64,000 nucleotides of DNA. Origin: Haloimpatiens sp. FM7315 (GTDB lineage Bacteria > Bacillota > Clostridia > Clostridiales > Clostridiaceae). Location: the NCBI GenBank assembly GCA_041861885.1, contig JBGVUE010000001.1, positions 546,001-610,000 on the forward strand. The letters are read 5' to 3'. Positions 48,781 to 58,755 of this stretch are shown in pieces; within the stretch, counting starts at the first letter, position 1; the number at the start of each line of letters is the position of its first letter. Both the position numbers and the translations under genes were made by a program. The notes below the pieces were generated by a model. The model worked only from the letters and a program-made list of their open reading frames with translations. It was not told where the DNA came from and did not search any database.

Positions 48781-51251
48781 TAATAAGGCAGTTATAAAAA
48801 AACTTTCAAAAACAGTATTAAAGCAAATAAATCAAGAAATATATTTACAATTATTGCAATAGCTATAACAACAGTATTGTTTACATCTTTGTTTACAATA
48901 GGTATGGGGATGAAAAATTCATTTGAACAGCAGACTATGAGACAGGTCGGAGGATATGCTCATGGAACTTATAAATATTTAACAATGGATCAAGTTAATA
49001 AATTAAAAAAGCATACTTCAATAAAAGAATATGGATATTCTATTATGGTAAATTCGGCTGAAAATAAGGAACTTTTAAAACATTATACAGAGATTAGATA
49101 TGCAACAGACTCACAGGCAAAAATGTTTTATTCAAGCCCCACACATGGCACAATGCCAGAAAAAGAAAATGAAATAGCAACGGATACTGCTGTTTTGGAT
49201 TTATTAAAAGTTAAGCATAATATAGGAGAAAAAATAAAAGTACAATATTTTATTGATGATAATAAAATATCTAAAGAATTTGTTCTATCTGGTTTTTGGG
49301 AAAATGATAAGGTCATGCCGGCAAGCATGATGTTTGTATCTCGAAAATATATTGATAAAAATATAGGAGATAGAATAAATAAACCTCATAAATCTGGAGA
49401 TTATGTAGGGACTTTGAATTTAGATGTTATGTTCAATAACAGCAAAAATATTTCACAAAAAATGAATAAGGTAATTACAGAAAGCGGTTTTTCACCTAAT
49501 TCAATTGGATATGGAGTAAACTGGGCATACTTAAGCACAAATGAAAGTAAAGATCCGTCTGTTTTATTCGGATTAATAGGCATACTTTTGTTAATTATTT
49601 TCACTGGATACTTAATAATATATAACATTTTTCAGATATCTGTAATTAAGGATATAAGATTTTATGGACTTCTTAAAACTATTGGAACTACTTCTAAACA
49701 AATTAAAAAGCTTATAAAAAACCAAGCGCTTATTTTATCATCTATAGGAATTCCAATTGGACTTTCTTTAGGATATATAATAGGCAATATACTTTTACCG
49801 GTGATTATAAAAACAACTACTGTAGAGACAAGTTATATATCTTTTAATCCTATTATATTTATTTGTTCTGCAGTGTTTTCTATAGTTACAGTTATGATAA
49901 GCTGCAGAAAACCTGGTAAAATTGCAGCAAAAGTTTCTCCTATAGAAGCTTCTAAATATGTGGATGCTGATATTAAAATAAAAAAGAAAAGGAAATCTCA
50001 AAGAGGTGGCAAAATTTATAATATGGCGAGATATAATATGTTTAGAAGTAGAAAAAAACTATCTTGACAGTTATTTCAATATCTTTAAGTTTGATAATAC
50101 TTAATTCAGTAGTTACCTTTGTAAAAGGTTTTAGTATGGATAAATATATAGAACGTGAAGTTGCTTGTGATTTTATAGCTGCTCATGGAAATTATTTTAA
50201 TGTAAGTAAGGGATTTAATTCAGAAGATGATGTTATATCAGAAGAAATGATTGATAATATAAATAAATGTGATGGAATTAAAGGTGCTGGAAGAATTTAT
50301 TATAAACCTTCAAGTTGTACAATTAATAATGAAAAAAATAATCTGCAGTTGTATGGCATGGATGATTTTCCTTTATCTAAATTGAAAGTAGTAGAAGGTA
50401 AAATAGATTTAAAAAAATTTAAAACGGGAAAATATGTTATCGAAACTTTACAATCAGATGATAATGGAAGAGTTAAGACTGAAGATAGTCCATGTAAAGT
50501 TGGCGATAAGGTCACTATAAAATCAGATAATAGTGAAGCAAAAGAATATACAATTATGGCAAAAGCAGAACTTAAATACAATATGTCCGTTAGATATTCA
50601 TTAAGTAACGAGAGAAAATCAGCTAAATCTAAAAATCTATTAATGGCTGTACAGCTTTGTCTTCCATCAAGTGAATTTAAAAATATAGTAAAGAAACCTA
50701 TGACAATGTCCTATGTATTTGATGCAGATGACAAGTATACAGAAAAAACAGAGAAGTTTTTAAATAACTATACTGAAAAAATAGAACCTGAAATGAATTA
50801 TGATTCAAAGAAAAAATATGAAGATGAGTTTGAAAAATTTGAAAAGATGTTTATATTAGTAGGAGGAGTGGTAAGTCTTATTATTGGAGTTATAGGAATA
50901 CTTAATTTTATAAATTCTATTCTTACAAGTATAATGTCTAGAAGAAGAGAATTTGCAATGCTTCAAAGTATAGGTATGACTAATAAACAGTTATGCAGTA
51001 TGCTTATATTTGAAGGAGCTTTTTATGCTGTAAGTTCAACAATAGTTTCTATAGTATTTGGCAGTGTAATATCTTTAACTATTATCAAAACAATTGGGAA
51101 AAACCTGTGGTTCTTTTGTTATAAATTTATATTAACTCCAATTTTAACTGTAACTCCAATATTGCTTTTAATATCAATAAGTGTTCCATTTGTTATATAT
51201 ATAAATGTAAATAAGCAGACCATTGTTGAAAGGTTAAGGACTACTGAATAA
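48764..51251 (+). CDS. FtsX-like ABC permease, read through two apparent deletions
   Basis: About 829 residues in two repeats. Breaks near 48822 and 50055 each need one A (the second lies in the A7 run). The first repeat has an extracellular part of about 230 residues, then LFGLIGILLLIIFTGYLIIYNIFQI and SPIEASKY; the second has SIMSRRREFAMLQSIGMTNKQL, the FtsX signature, near the end. About eight spans in all. GGAGGT precedes the ATG at 48764, which overlaps the ATPase gene by 17 bp. Probably exports or senses a peptide antibiotic. Confidence 0.83.
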
Positions 51252-51266
51252 TAAACATTAGATATG

Positions 51267-51336
51267 GGGCTGTCGCACTAAGAGTAAATACTACAATATA
51301 TTGTATGTAAATTTCTTAATGCCACAGCCACTTTTT
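51267..51336 (+). terminator. Terminator after the ABC permease
   Basis: GGCTGTCGCACTAAGA pairs with TCTTAATGCCACAGCC, a long imperfect stem, followed by CACTTTTT. Confidence 0.75.
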
Positions 51337-51443
51337 ATATTAAAATTATAATTATTTTGATATTATAATAAATATAGGCTTTTTCTACAGAACTCATACA
51401 ATTATTAGATAAAAATGTAAATTTATTATTAGGATGTGATTAT

Positions 51444-52121
51444 GTGATTAATATTTTAATTATTGAAGATGATATGCTTTTAAATAGGGGAATCAAATAT
51501 TTATTAATGAAGGATGGTTATAGTGTCATAAGTGTCTATTGCTATGATGAAGGATATAATGAATTTAAGAAAAATGTTATTGATTTAGTACTGCTTGATA
51601 TAAAACTAATACATAAAAGCGGACTTAAACTTTGTGAAGAAATTCGTAAAATATCAGAGGTACCTGTAATTTTTATAACAGCAAATGATACCGATGAAGA
51701 TGTAATAAAAGGGTTTAAAAGCGGATGTGATGATTATATATCAAAACCATTTTCTATGGAAGTTTTGAAACAGAGAGTTAAAGCGGTATTGAAGAGAATA
51801 AATAAACAAGATAATCATATTTTTAAGTATAAGGATATAGCAGTTGATTATAATTTGATGACTTTAAAAAAATGCGGAAAAATAATAAAACTTACTGCAA
51901 CTGAATTTAAACTCATAGAACTATTGACTAAAAATAGAAACCAAGTAATTCCGCGAAAAATGATATTAGATAAATTGTGGGATGTTAATGGTAACTTTGT
52001 AGATGAAAATGCATTGAGTGTAAACATACGTAGATTAAGACAAAAGATCGAAGATAATTCTAAAGAACCAAAATATATTATTACTGTATTTGGTACTGGA
52101 TATACATGGGGTGAGGATTAG
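51444..52121 (+). CDS. OmpR-family response regulator of the ABC module
   Basis: 225 residues from GTG at 51444. LIIEDDMLL, the phospho-Asp in LVLLDIKL, KPFSMEVLKQRV, and a winged-helix output with SVNIRRLRQKIE. The next gene starts on its last base. Bce-type regulators turn on neighbouring ABC transporters when a peptide antibiotic is present; here that follows from context. Confidence 0.92.
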   Translation: MINILIIEDDMLLNRGIKYLLMKDGYSVISVYCYDEGYNEFKKNVIDLVLLDIKLIHKSGLKLCEEIRKISEVPVIFITANDTDEDVIKGFKSGCDDYISKPFSMEVLKQRVKAVLKRINKQDNHIFKYKDIAVDYNLMTLKKCGKIIKLTATEFKLIELLTKNRNQVIPRKMILDKLWDVNGNFVDENALSVNIRRLRQKIEDNSKEPKYIITVFGTGYTWGED

Positions 52122-53134
52122 TGAACTTTGAGATTAAATCAATTTTAAATTTTATTATGGTAGTCTGCTGCTGCATTTTAATTGATTTATATATATGGCT
52201 TAAATATAAAAATATAGAGTTGTTTATTGTTATTGCTGTGTTTTCAGTTTTAATAATTTTGTTATCAATAATGCTTATATATGATTTGAAAAAGTATATG
52301 GAAAATTTACTAGGACAGCTTTCAGATGTAATTTCTTCTATTATAGATATGAATGATAATGAGGTTTTTTCTTCTTTAAATGATGATATGCTTTCAAAGC
52401 TTCAAAGTCAAGTAATTAAACTTACTAATATTCTAAAATCAAAAAATATAAGAATTAAAAAAGAAAGAGATGAGATACAATCATTAATCTCGGATATTTC
52501 ACATCAGTTAAAAACTCCATTATCCAATTTAAAACTTTATTATGACCTTCTTCAAGAACAATCTATTTCTAAAAAAGATTATGAAGAGTTTAATTTTAAT
52601 ATGAAAACTCAAATTGAAAAATTGAACTTTTTACTTGAAAGTATGATTAAAATGTCGAGACTTGAAACTGGTATAATTAAACTTAATCCTAATGAAGTAA
52701 ATTTAAATGATGTTTGCCTTACAGCAATAAAACAGGTATATAAAAAAGCTAAAGACAAAAATAGTAATATTGAATTTAAAATTGATAAAAATATAATTTT
52801 AAATATTGATAAAAATTGGACAACAGAAGCTGTTTTTAATATATTAGATAATGCTGTAAAATATACAAATAAAAATGGAAATATTGTGGTTAATATTTCA
52901 AAGTATGAAATGTTTGCAAGAATAGATATAGTCGATAATGGGATGGGGATAAATGAAAATGAAATAAATGATATTTTTAAAAGATTTTATAGAGGAGAAA
53001 ATAGTAAGAATGCTGAAGGAGTAGGCATAGGACTATATCTTACAAGAGAAATTATAGAGAAGCAGAATGGATACATAAAAGTAAAATCAAAAATATCACA
53101 AGGCTCAGTTTTTTCAGTATTTTTGCCTTGCTAA
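52121..53134 (+). CDS. Intramembrane-sensing histidine kinase, BceS-like
   Basis: 337 residues. Two membrane spans (about 9-27 and 33-54) are joined by only about five outside residues (YKNIE), leaving no sensor domain, the mark of BceS-type kinases that rely on their ABC transporter for sensing. The H-box is ISHQLKTPLSN, the N-box NILDNAVKYT and the G-box GVGIGLYLTRE. It ends before a terminator at 53139. Three consecutive Cys at residues 16-18 lie inside span one, which is unusual. Confidence 0.9.
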   Translation: MNFEIKSILNFIMVVCCCILIDLYIWLKYKNIELFIVIAVFSVLIILLSIMLIYDLKKYMENLLGQLSDVISSIIDMNDNEVFSSLNDDMLSKLQSQVIKLTNILKSKNIRIKKERDEIQSLISDISHQLKTPLSNLKLYYDLLQEQSISKKDYEEFNFNMKTQIEKLNFLLESMIKMSRLETGIIKLNPNEVNLNDVCLTAIKQVYKKAKDKNSNIEFKIDKNIILNIDKNWTTEAVFNILDNAVKYTNKNGNIVVNISKYEMFARIDIVDNGMGINENEINDIFKRFYRGENSKNAEGVGIGLYLTREIIEKQNGYIKVKSKISQGSVFSVFLPC

Positions 53135-53138
53135 AATC

Positions 53139-53172
53139 CAAAAATATACAAGATTAATCTAGTATATTTTTG
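53139..53172 (+). terminator. Terminator after the kinase
   Basis: Perfect 11-base arms CAAAAATATAC and GTATATTTTTG. The T-rich tail follows. Confidence 0.8.
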
Positions 53173-53240
53173 AATTTTATTTTTTGATTTTTTCTAAAAG
53201 TAGCTACTGGTAGAACTTTATGAGCTTATGGTTTTATAGA

Positions 53241-53288
53241 TTGACAAGTTAAAAACATAAGAATACAATAAGTGAGTAATCACTCATT
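53241..53288 (+). promoter_or_regulatory. Promoter and TetR-type operator of the efflux operon
   Basis: TTGACA (53241-53246), 17-bp spacer, TACAAT (53264-53269). The palindrome TGAGTAATCACTCA (53273-53286) abuts the -10 and covers the transcription start, ideal for repression by the TetR protein encoded just downstream. Confidence 0.75.
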
Positions 53289-53336
53289 AATAAAAGGAGG
53301 GAAGTAAATAGAATTTATGATTCTATTTGTGTGCGT

Positions 53337-53951
53337 ATGGCAGCTAGAAAAGCAGTGGAAAATAGAGAAAATGATATTTTAAATGCAGCAATTAAAATAT
53401 TTTCTGAAAGAGGATATAATGCTGCAAGAACTTGTGATATTGCAAAGGAGGCAGGTGTATCAGAGGGTACTGTATTTAGATATTTTAAGAATAAAGATGA
53501 ACTGTTACATAAAGTAATGATAAAACTTATTGAAATCTTAGGAAATAAACTTATAACTAAAAGATTAACTAAAATAATAAAAGATAATCGTGAAAAAGGT
53601 GAAAGGGAAGTATTAAAACAAATTTTAAAAGACAGAATTGAATTATTTGAAACACATGAAGATATTTTTAAAGTTGTTATTACAGAAATTCAATATAATA
53701 AAGAGCTTAGAGATACATTTGTAAAAAACATTATCATGAAAGGAAAAGATGTAATATCAATATTTATAGAAGAAGGAATTGCTAGTGATATTTTTAGAGA
53801 AATTGATGTGGCTATAGTTATAAGATCTTTTATAGGTATGGTTTCTATGTATATAATTCAAAACAAGGTATTTCCAGAAATAATACAAATTGATAAGGAA
53901 AAGCAGCTAGATGAAATGGTTGATTTAATCTTATATGGAATAAAAAAATAA
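53337..53951 (+). CDS. TetR/AcrR-family repressor of the efflux operon
   Basis: About 204 residues. HTH: RTCDIAKEAGVSEGTVFRYFKNKDELL. The helical C-terminal domain would bind drug-like ligands. I prefer ATG at 53337 over GTG at 53331; the AAAGGAGGG at 53294 is rather far away, so the true start could be still earlier. It is the first gene after the palindromic operator, and the membrane-fusion gene follows at once. Confidence 0.88.
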   Translation: MAARKAVENRENDILNAAIKIFSERGYNAARTCDIAKEAGVSEGTVFRYFKNKDELLHKVMIKLIEILGNKLITKRLTKIIKDNREKGEREVLKQILKDRIELFETHEDIFKVVITEIQYNKELRDTFVKNIIMKGKDVISIFIEEGIASDIFREIDVAIVIRSFIGMVSMYIIQNKVFPEIIQIDKEKQLDEMVDLILYGIKK

Positions 53952-53975
53952 ACTTGAATATGAGGTGTAAGGTTT

Positions 53976-54718
53976 ATGAAAAGAAAAAATTTATTCTCAC
54001 TATTATTTGTCTAAGTTTTATTACTTTAATTGGATGTACAAATAACACTGAAGAAAAAAATAAATATACAGGCACAGTAGAATGTGATAGTTATTATGTT
54101 ACATCAGAAATAGGAGGAATCCTTAACAAATTAATGGTTCAACAGGGAAACTCAGTTGAAAATCATCAAAACATAGGAGAAATTGATACTAAAAGCTATG
54201 AGATTGAAAGAGATAACGCAGAAGGAGCACTTAAAGTAGCAGAGGCAAAGTATGATAGTGTAAAAAATATTAAAGATGAAAATATAAAAAAACAGGCAGA
54301 AGGTTTGGTAATTCAAGCTAAAGCAGCGGTGAATTTAGCTAAATTAAATATTTCAAAATGTAATGTTAAGAGCATTAAAAATGGAATTGTAGAGCAGGTA
54401 TTAACCCATGAAGGTGAGTTGGTACAGCCTGGTACTAATATTATAAAAATTATGGATATTAACAACAAATATATAAAGATTTATTTAGAGGAATCAAAAA
54501 GAAACAAAGTAAAACTTCAAGATGAACTAAATATATTTTATAATGGCAAAAAAGTAGGTATAGGAAAGGTGGCCTATATAGCTAAGAAATCGGAATTCAC
54601 ACCTAAAAATACTGAGACAAAAGAAGAAAAAGAAGATACAACTTTTGAAGTTAAACTAAAATTTTTAGAAAAAAATAGCTTTTCACCTGGTACAATGCTT
54701 GATGTAGAAATTAAGTAA
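53976..54718 (+). CDS. HlyD-type membrane-fusion lipoprotein, one apparent deletion
   Basis: 247 residues after one A is added in the run near 53983. The lipoprotein signal is [15 protein letters not shown] with Cys at about 22. Biotinyl-lipoyl-like segments [25 protein letters not shown] and [20 protein letters not shown] flank a short coiled coil (about 85-130). It links the ABC-2 pump to the cell exterior. GAGGTGTAAGGTTT precedes the ATG at 53976. Confidence 0.85.
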
Positions 54719-54735
54719 ATAAGAGGGGGCTGAAA

Positions 54736-55515
54736 ATGAATGCAATTGAAATAAAAGGTCTTACTAAAAAATTTGGAGATTTTAAAGCTGTAGACAACAT
54801 TAGTTTTAATGTGCCAAAAGGAAAAATATATGGTTTTTTAGGTCCAAACGGTTCAGGTAAATCTACAACTATAAGAATGTTATGTGGAGTACTTACACCT
54901 ACAGAAGGTACTGCCTATGTATTAGGTTATGATATTAGAAAAGAAAGAGAAAAAGTTAAATCTAAAATTGGATATATGTCTCAAAAATTTAGTTTATATG
55001 AGGATTTGACTGTAGATGAAAACCTTAATTTTTATGCAGGTATATACGGTCTTAATAAAAAGGAAAGAGACATAAGAAAAAAATACATAATAACTATGGC
55101 AGGACTTCAAGGTAGAGAAAAAATATTACAAAAAACTTATCTGGGGGATGGAAGCAAAGATTGGCTCTTGGATGTGCATTAATTCATAATCCTGAAATTT
55201 TAATTTTAGATGAGCCTACAGCAGGAGTTGACCCTGTATCTAGAAGGATTTTGGGAAATGATATATACTCTAGCTTCTGAAGGAATTACTATACTTGTAA
55301 CAACTCACTATATGGATGAAGCAGAAAGTTGTGATATTCTAGCTTTTATATTTAATAGTAAGTTAATGACTGTAGGAACTCCAGAGGAATTAATTAAGAA
55401 AGAAAGAGTTAATAATTTAGAAGATGTATTTATAAATTATGTTGAAAAAAGTACAAATGAAAAAGTAGAAAATTCTTTCGATATTTTAAGAAAGATTATA
55501 AAAAAAGAGGTGTAG
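54736..55515 (+). CDS. ABC-2 exporter ATP-binding protein, frame broken twice
   Basis: About 260 residues. Walker [10 protein letters not shown]; then the frame slips at an A6 run near 55131-55136, before the signature ([15 protein letters not shown] in the intermediate frame). [17 protein letters not shown] follows, and a second slip in the T run at about 55249 returns to the first frame at FWEMIYTL. The H-loop is [10 protein letters not shown]. The gene encodes DrrA/YhiH-type drug export ATPase and overlaps the permease operon. GAGGGGGCTG precedes the ATG. Confidence 0.83.
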
Positions 55516-55518
55516 CCC

Positions 55519-56655
55519 GTGAATTTCCAAAGATTTATTTCAATTGTAAAAAAAGAATTTATACAACTTAAAAGAGATAAAGCAAGTTTTGGAATAGCTA
55601 TTATTATGCCAATAGTTATGATTCTTCTTTTTGGATATGCGGTTAATACTCAGCTTGAAAATATATCAATGTCTGTACTTGATATGAGTAATTCTAAAGA
55701 AAGTAGAGAATTAGTTACTAGTTTTAGAAATACAGGATATTTTAATATAGTTAAAAAGGAGAAAAACATAGAAGAGGCTAAAGAAAATATAGATAAGGGG
55801 AAAGTACATTCCTCACTGATTATTCCAGCAGATTTTTCTAGAAACCTTGAGAGGAGAGAAGAAACAAAGGTAGAATTATTAATAGATGGTTCAGATCCAA
55901 CTACAGCGAGAACTGCTTTTAGTAGTGGTATTTTAGCAGGAGAAAGTTACGGAATGAAACAAACAAAAAACTATAGTGAAAAGACATATTTTACACCAAA
56001 AGTTGGAGGCATAGATGTTACTACAAAGGTTTTATATAATCCAAATTTAAATAATCTTAATTTTACTATACCGGGATTAATAGGTCTTATAATGCAGAAT
56101 ATAACAGTATTATTAACGGCTTTTGCTCTTGTTAGAGAAAGGGAGAGGGGGACAATAGAACAACTTGCAGTTTCTCCATTAAAATCATCAGAAATAATAT
56201 TAGGAAAACTTATACCATATATATTTATAGGATTTTTTGATTTTCTATTTTCTTTAGCTTTAGGACTTGTTTGGTTTAAGGTACCTATAAGAGGAAATTT
56301 AATGCTTTTATTATTTTTAGGTGCAGGATTTGTAATATGTGCTTTAGCTATAGGAATATTAATATCAACAATTTCTAAAACACAACTCCAAGCTATGCAG
56401 TTAAGTGTACTTATTATACTTCCAAGTGTTCTTATTTCAGGTTTTGTATTTCCAAGGGAGGCTATGCCAAGAGCAATACAATTATTAGGAAATGTACTTC
56501 CTTTAACTTATTTTTTAAATATATTACGAGGAATAATAACAAAAGGTGTAGGAATTCAATATTTATTACAAAATGTAGTTTTATTATTGTTACTTGGAAT
56601 GATTCTTTTAATTACTAGTATAGTTATTTTTAGAAAGAAACCCTATAATGCATAA
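55519..56655 (+). CDS. ABC-2 type permease of the efflux operon
   Basis: 378 residues from GTG at 55519. One N-terminal span (ASFGIAIIMPIVMILLFGYAV), a large extracellular loop (about 45-170), then five spans; ERGTIEQLAVSPLKSSEIILGKLIPY and LPLTYFLNILRGIITKG are ABC-2 (YhhJ/YbhR-type) signatures. With the HlyD-like lipoprotein it forms an efflux pump for lipophilic compounds. The frame is intact. Confidence 0.92.
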   Translation: MNFQRFISIVKKEFIQLKRDKASFGIAIIMPIVMILLFGYAVNTQLENISMSVLDMSNSKESRELVTSFRNTGYFNIVKKEKNIEEAKENIDKGKVHSSLIIPADFSRNLERREETKVELLIDGSDPTTARTAFSSGILAGESYGMKQTKNYSEKTYFTPKVGGIDVTTKVLYNPNLNNLNFTIPGLIGLIMQNITVLLTAFALVRERERGTIEQLAVSPLKSSEIILGKLIPYIFIGFFDFLFSLALGLVWFKVPIRGNLMLLLFLGAGFVICALAIGILISTISKTQLQAMQLSVLIILPSVLISGFVFPREAMPRAIQLLGNVLPLTYFLNILRGIITKGVGIQYLLQNVVLLLLLGMILLITSIVIFRKKPYNA

Positions 56656-56677
56656 AACCAGCATATTTATAAAGCCT

Positions 56678-56705
56678 TGATATTAAGGTGAAAAGGTGAT
56701 ATACT
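56678..56705 (+). promoter_or_regulatory. Promoter of the thiamine operon
   Basis: TTGATA (56678-56683), 16-bp spacer, TATACT (56700-56705), about 25 bp before the riboswitch. Confidence 0.55.
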
Positions 56706-56724
56706 ACCATTAATTGAATAAATA

Positions 56725-56805
56725 TTACAGGGGGACTTATTTAGTTGAGAAGGTTAAAACCTGACCCTTAAAACCTGTCAGTTAATACTGTGGTAGGGAG
56801 TTAAG
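56725..56805 (+). promoter_or_regulatory. TPP riboswitch (THI element)
   Basis: The conserved TPP aptamer parts are in order: ACAGGGGGAC, TTGAGAAGG, GACCCTTAAAACCTG (the ACCC..GAACCTG segment) and the closing TACTGTGGTAGGGA. Binding of thiamine pyrophosphate would favour the terminator at 56828. The genes downstream are for thiamine uptake and salvage. Confidence 0.93.
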
Positions 56806-56827
56806 CACATATTTTAAATTCGAGTAT

Positions 56828-56862
56828 AAATGCTTTAGTCTCTATGATTAAAGCATTTTTTT
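56828..56862 (+). terminator. Terminator controlled by the TPP riboswitch
   Basis: Arms AAATGCTTTA (56828-56837) and TAAAGCATTT (56849-56858) and a T run through 56862, 25 bp after the aptamer. Confidence 0.88.
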
Positions 56863-56883
56863 AATTTCATAAAAATACGTAAC

Positions 56884-56953
56884 TTTTATGCAAAATAAAA
56901 AGCATAAAAAGGGGTACACCACCGCGGGTGTATTACTTTTTATGCTTTTTTTT
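56884..56953 (+). promoter_or_regulatory. Second attenuator-like element: three arms that pair in two exclusive ways
   Basis: Arm 1 TTTTATGC (56884-56891) can pair with arm 2 GCATAAAA (56902-56909). Alternatively arm 2 pairs with arm 3 TTTTTATGC (56937-56945), which carries a T8 tail and encloses an inner stem TACACC/GGTGTA. The 1:2 pairing would free the RNA from termination by 2:3. No known riboswitch class fits. Confidence 0.55.
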
Positions 56954-57042
56954 ATAAATTATTATGATTTCAATATAAAATCTAATTATTATATTTTATA
57001 TTGGAAAGTTTACTAAGTAAATATATTATGGAGGGATGAAAA

Positions 57043-57339
57043 ATGAATGCAAGTGTAGCAATTCAAGTATTACCAAATGTTGAAGGGGAAGAACTTATTC
57101 GTGTTGTTGATGAGGTTATAGCCTATATTAAAAGTACAGGCTTAAACATGTCTGTGGGGCCTTTTGAAACCACAATTGAAGGGGACTATGATGAACTTAT
57201 GGAGATTGTGAAAAAATGTCATATAATATGTATTGAAAGCGGAGCACCAAGTGTAATGTCTTATGTGAAGATTAATTACAATCCAAAGGGTGTGTGGACT
57301 ATTGAGAAAAAAATAAAAAAACATCATTTAGATGATTAA
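57043..57339 (+). CDS. Thiamine-binding protein, YkoF/MTH1187-like
   Basis: 98 residues, small ferredoxin-like fold protein. VAIQVLPNVEGEELIRVVDEVIAYI and MSVGPFETTIEGDYDELMEIVKKC match the family, which binds thiamine or its HMP moiety and works with thiamine-precursor transporters. TGGAGGGATG precedes the ATG. First gene of the TPP-riboswitch operon and coupled to thiW (20 bp gap). Confidence 0.88.
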   Translation: MNASVAIQVLPNVEGEELIRVVDEVIAYIKSTGLNMSVGPFETTIEGDYDELMEIVKKCHIICIESGAPSVMSYVKINYNPKGVWTIEKKIKKHHLDD

Positions 57340-57359
57340 TAGTAAGGGGGCAAATAAAC

Positions 57360-57863
57360 ATGAAAAAAGACACCTTAAAAAAACAAATACTCACAGCTAT
57401 TTTAGCTAGTATGGGTTATGTATTAAGTACTTTTGTACATTTCCCAAGAATGGCACCTTTCCAGCATTTTATTAATGTTATAGCAGCAGTTTTTTTAGGA
57501 CCAATTTGGGGATTTTTATGTGCTCTTTTAACTGGACTTATGAGAATGGCCTTAAACGGTTCTACAATTTTAGCGGTTATAGGAGCGGTAGTTGGAGCAT
57601 TTTTATCAGGACTACTTTATAGAAAATATAATAAGCTTATTTTTGCAGTTATTGGGGAAGTTATTGGAACTGGAGTTATAAGTGCTATTATTTCTTACCC
57701 ATTTATGAGGGCGTTTTATGGACTTCCAAAGACATCAATATTTACCTATGTTCCATTTTTTATACCATCTTCTTTTATGGGAGCAATGCTTGGATATGTA
57801 TTATTAAAAGCACTAGAAAAATCAAGAAATCTTTCAGATTTAAAATCTCATTTAGAGAATTAA
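57360..57863 (+). CDS. thiW: ThiW, substrate-binding membrane component of a thiazole (ECF) transporter
   Basis: 167 residues with five or so spans: ILASMGYVLSTFVHFPRMAPFQHFINVIAAVFLGP is the family motif. ThiW captures hydroxyethylthiazole or a related thiamine precursor, using ECF energising subunits encoded elsewhere. It precedes thiM, which phosphorylates that same thiazole. AAGGGGGC precedes the ATG. Confidence 0.9.
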   Translation: MKKDTLKKQILTAILASMGYVLSTFVHFPRMAPFQHFINVIAAVFLGPIWGFLCALLTGLMRMALNGSTILAVIGAVVGAFLSGLLYRKYNKLIFAVIGEVIGTGVISAIISYPFMRAFYGLPKTSIFTYVPFFIPSSFMGAMLGYVLLKALEKSRNLSDLKSHLEN

Positions 57864-57937
57864 CTTCTTAAAATTTTAAGATTTCAAGCACCTAAAAAAA
57901 TATGGGAATTTAAAATAATGTTTAGAGAGGATATAAT

Positions 57938-58755
57938 ATGTTTGAATCAATATTTGAAAACATAAAAAAAATAAACCTATTGTTCACTGTATAACTAATT
58001 TTGTAACTGTAAATGACTGTGCTAATATAATATTAGCAGCTGGAGGGTCACCAACTATGGCCCATCACAAAGATGAAGTTGAGGAAATTACTGAAAACAG
58101 TAGCAGTCTTGTACTTAACATGGGAAATGTTCATGATACTGATGCTATGATTTTAGCAGGGAAAAAAAGCAATGAGGTAAATAATCCTGTAGTATTAGAT
58201 CCTGTAGGGCTTGGAGCTTCAAAACTTAGAAATGATACCTTTGAAACTCTTTCTAAAAATATTAAATTTTCAGTTATAAGAGGTAATATATCAGAGATAA
58301 AAGCCGCTTATAATAAGAAATCTTCTACTAAAGGTGTGGATGCAGATGAAAAAGATGAGGTAAAAGAAGATAATCTAAAAGATACTGTATATATGGCAAA
58401 AGCTTTGAGTAAAAAAACCAATAGTGTTATTGTAATATCAGGAGCAATTGATATTGTTGCAAATAGGGAAAAAGCCTATATAATAAAAAATGGACATCCT
58501 ATTATGGCTAAGGTAACTGGAACTGGGTGTATGTCTACAGCCTTAATAGGAGCATTAGTAGGAGCAAGTAGAGATAATGTTTTAGAGGGAGCTTCTTTAG
58601 CTGTTGCCGTTATGGGAGTTAGCGGCGAGATAGCCTATAAAAAAATGATAAAATATGAAGGCGGCACTATGATGTTTAGGATGTTTTTAATTGATGCTAT
58701 AAGCAATATGACTTGTGATGTTTTAAATGGAGGAATTAACATTGAAGAAATGTAA
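57938..58755 (+). CDS. thiM: Hydroxyethylthiazole kinase, one apparent deletion
   Basis: 272 residues after one A is added in the A7 run at about 57963-57970, giving NKPIVHCITNFVTVNDCANIILAAGGSPTM, the standard substrate-binding start. VLDPVGLGASKLRN and TGTGCMSTALIGAL are the kinase motifs. It makes thiazole phosphate from the precursor brought in by ThiW for thiamine synthesis. A short low-complexity insert (SSTKGVDADEKDEVKEDN) is unusual. AGAGAGG precedes the ATG at 57938. Confidence 0.9.

Noticed and set aside
56897..56953. T-box leader, because of ACCGCGGG in the loop
   Set aside because: The T-box consensus and specifier stems are missing and the region is too short; the ACCGCG lies in a simple hairpin loop.
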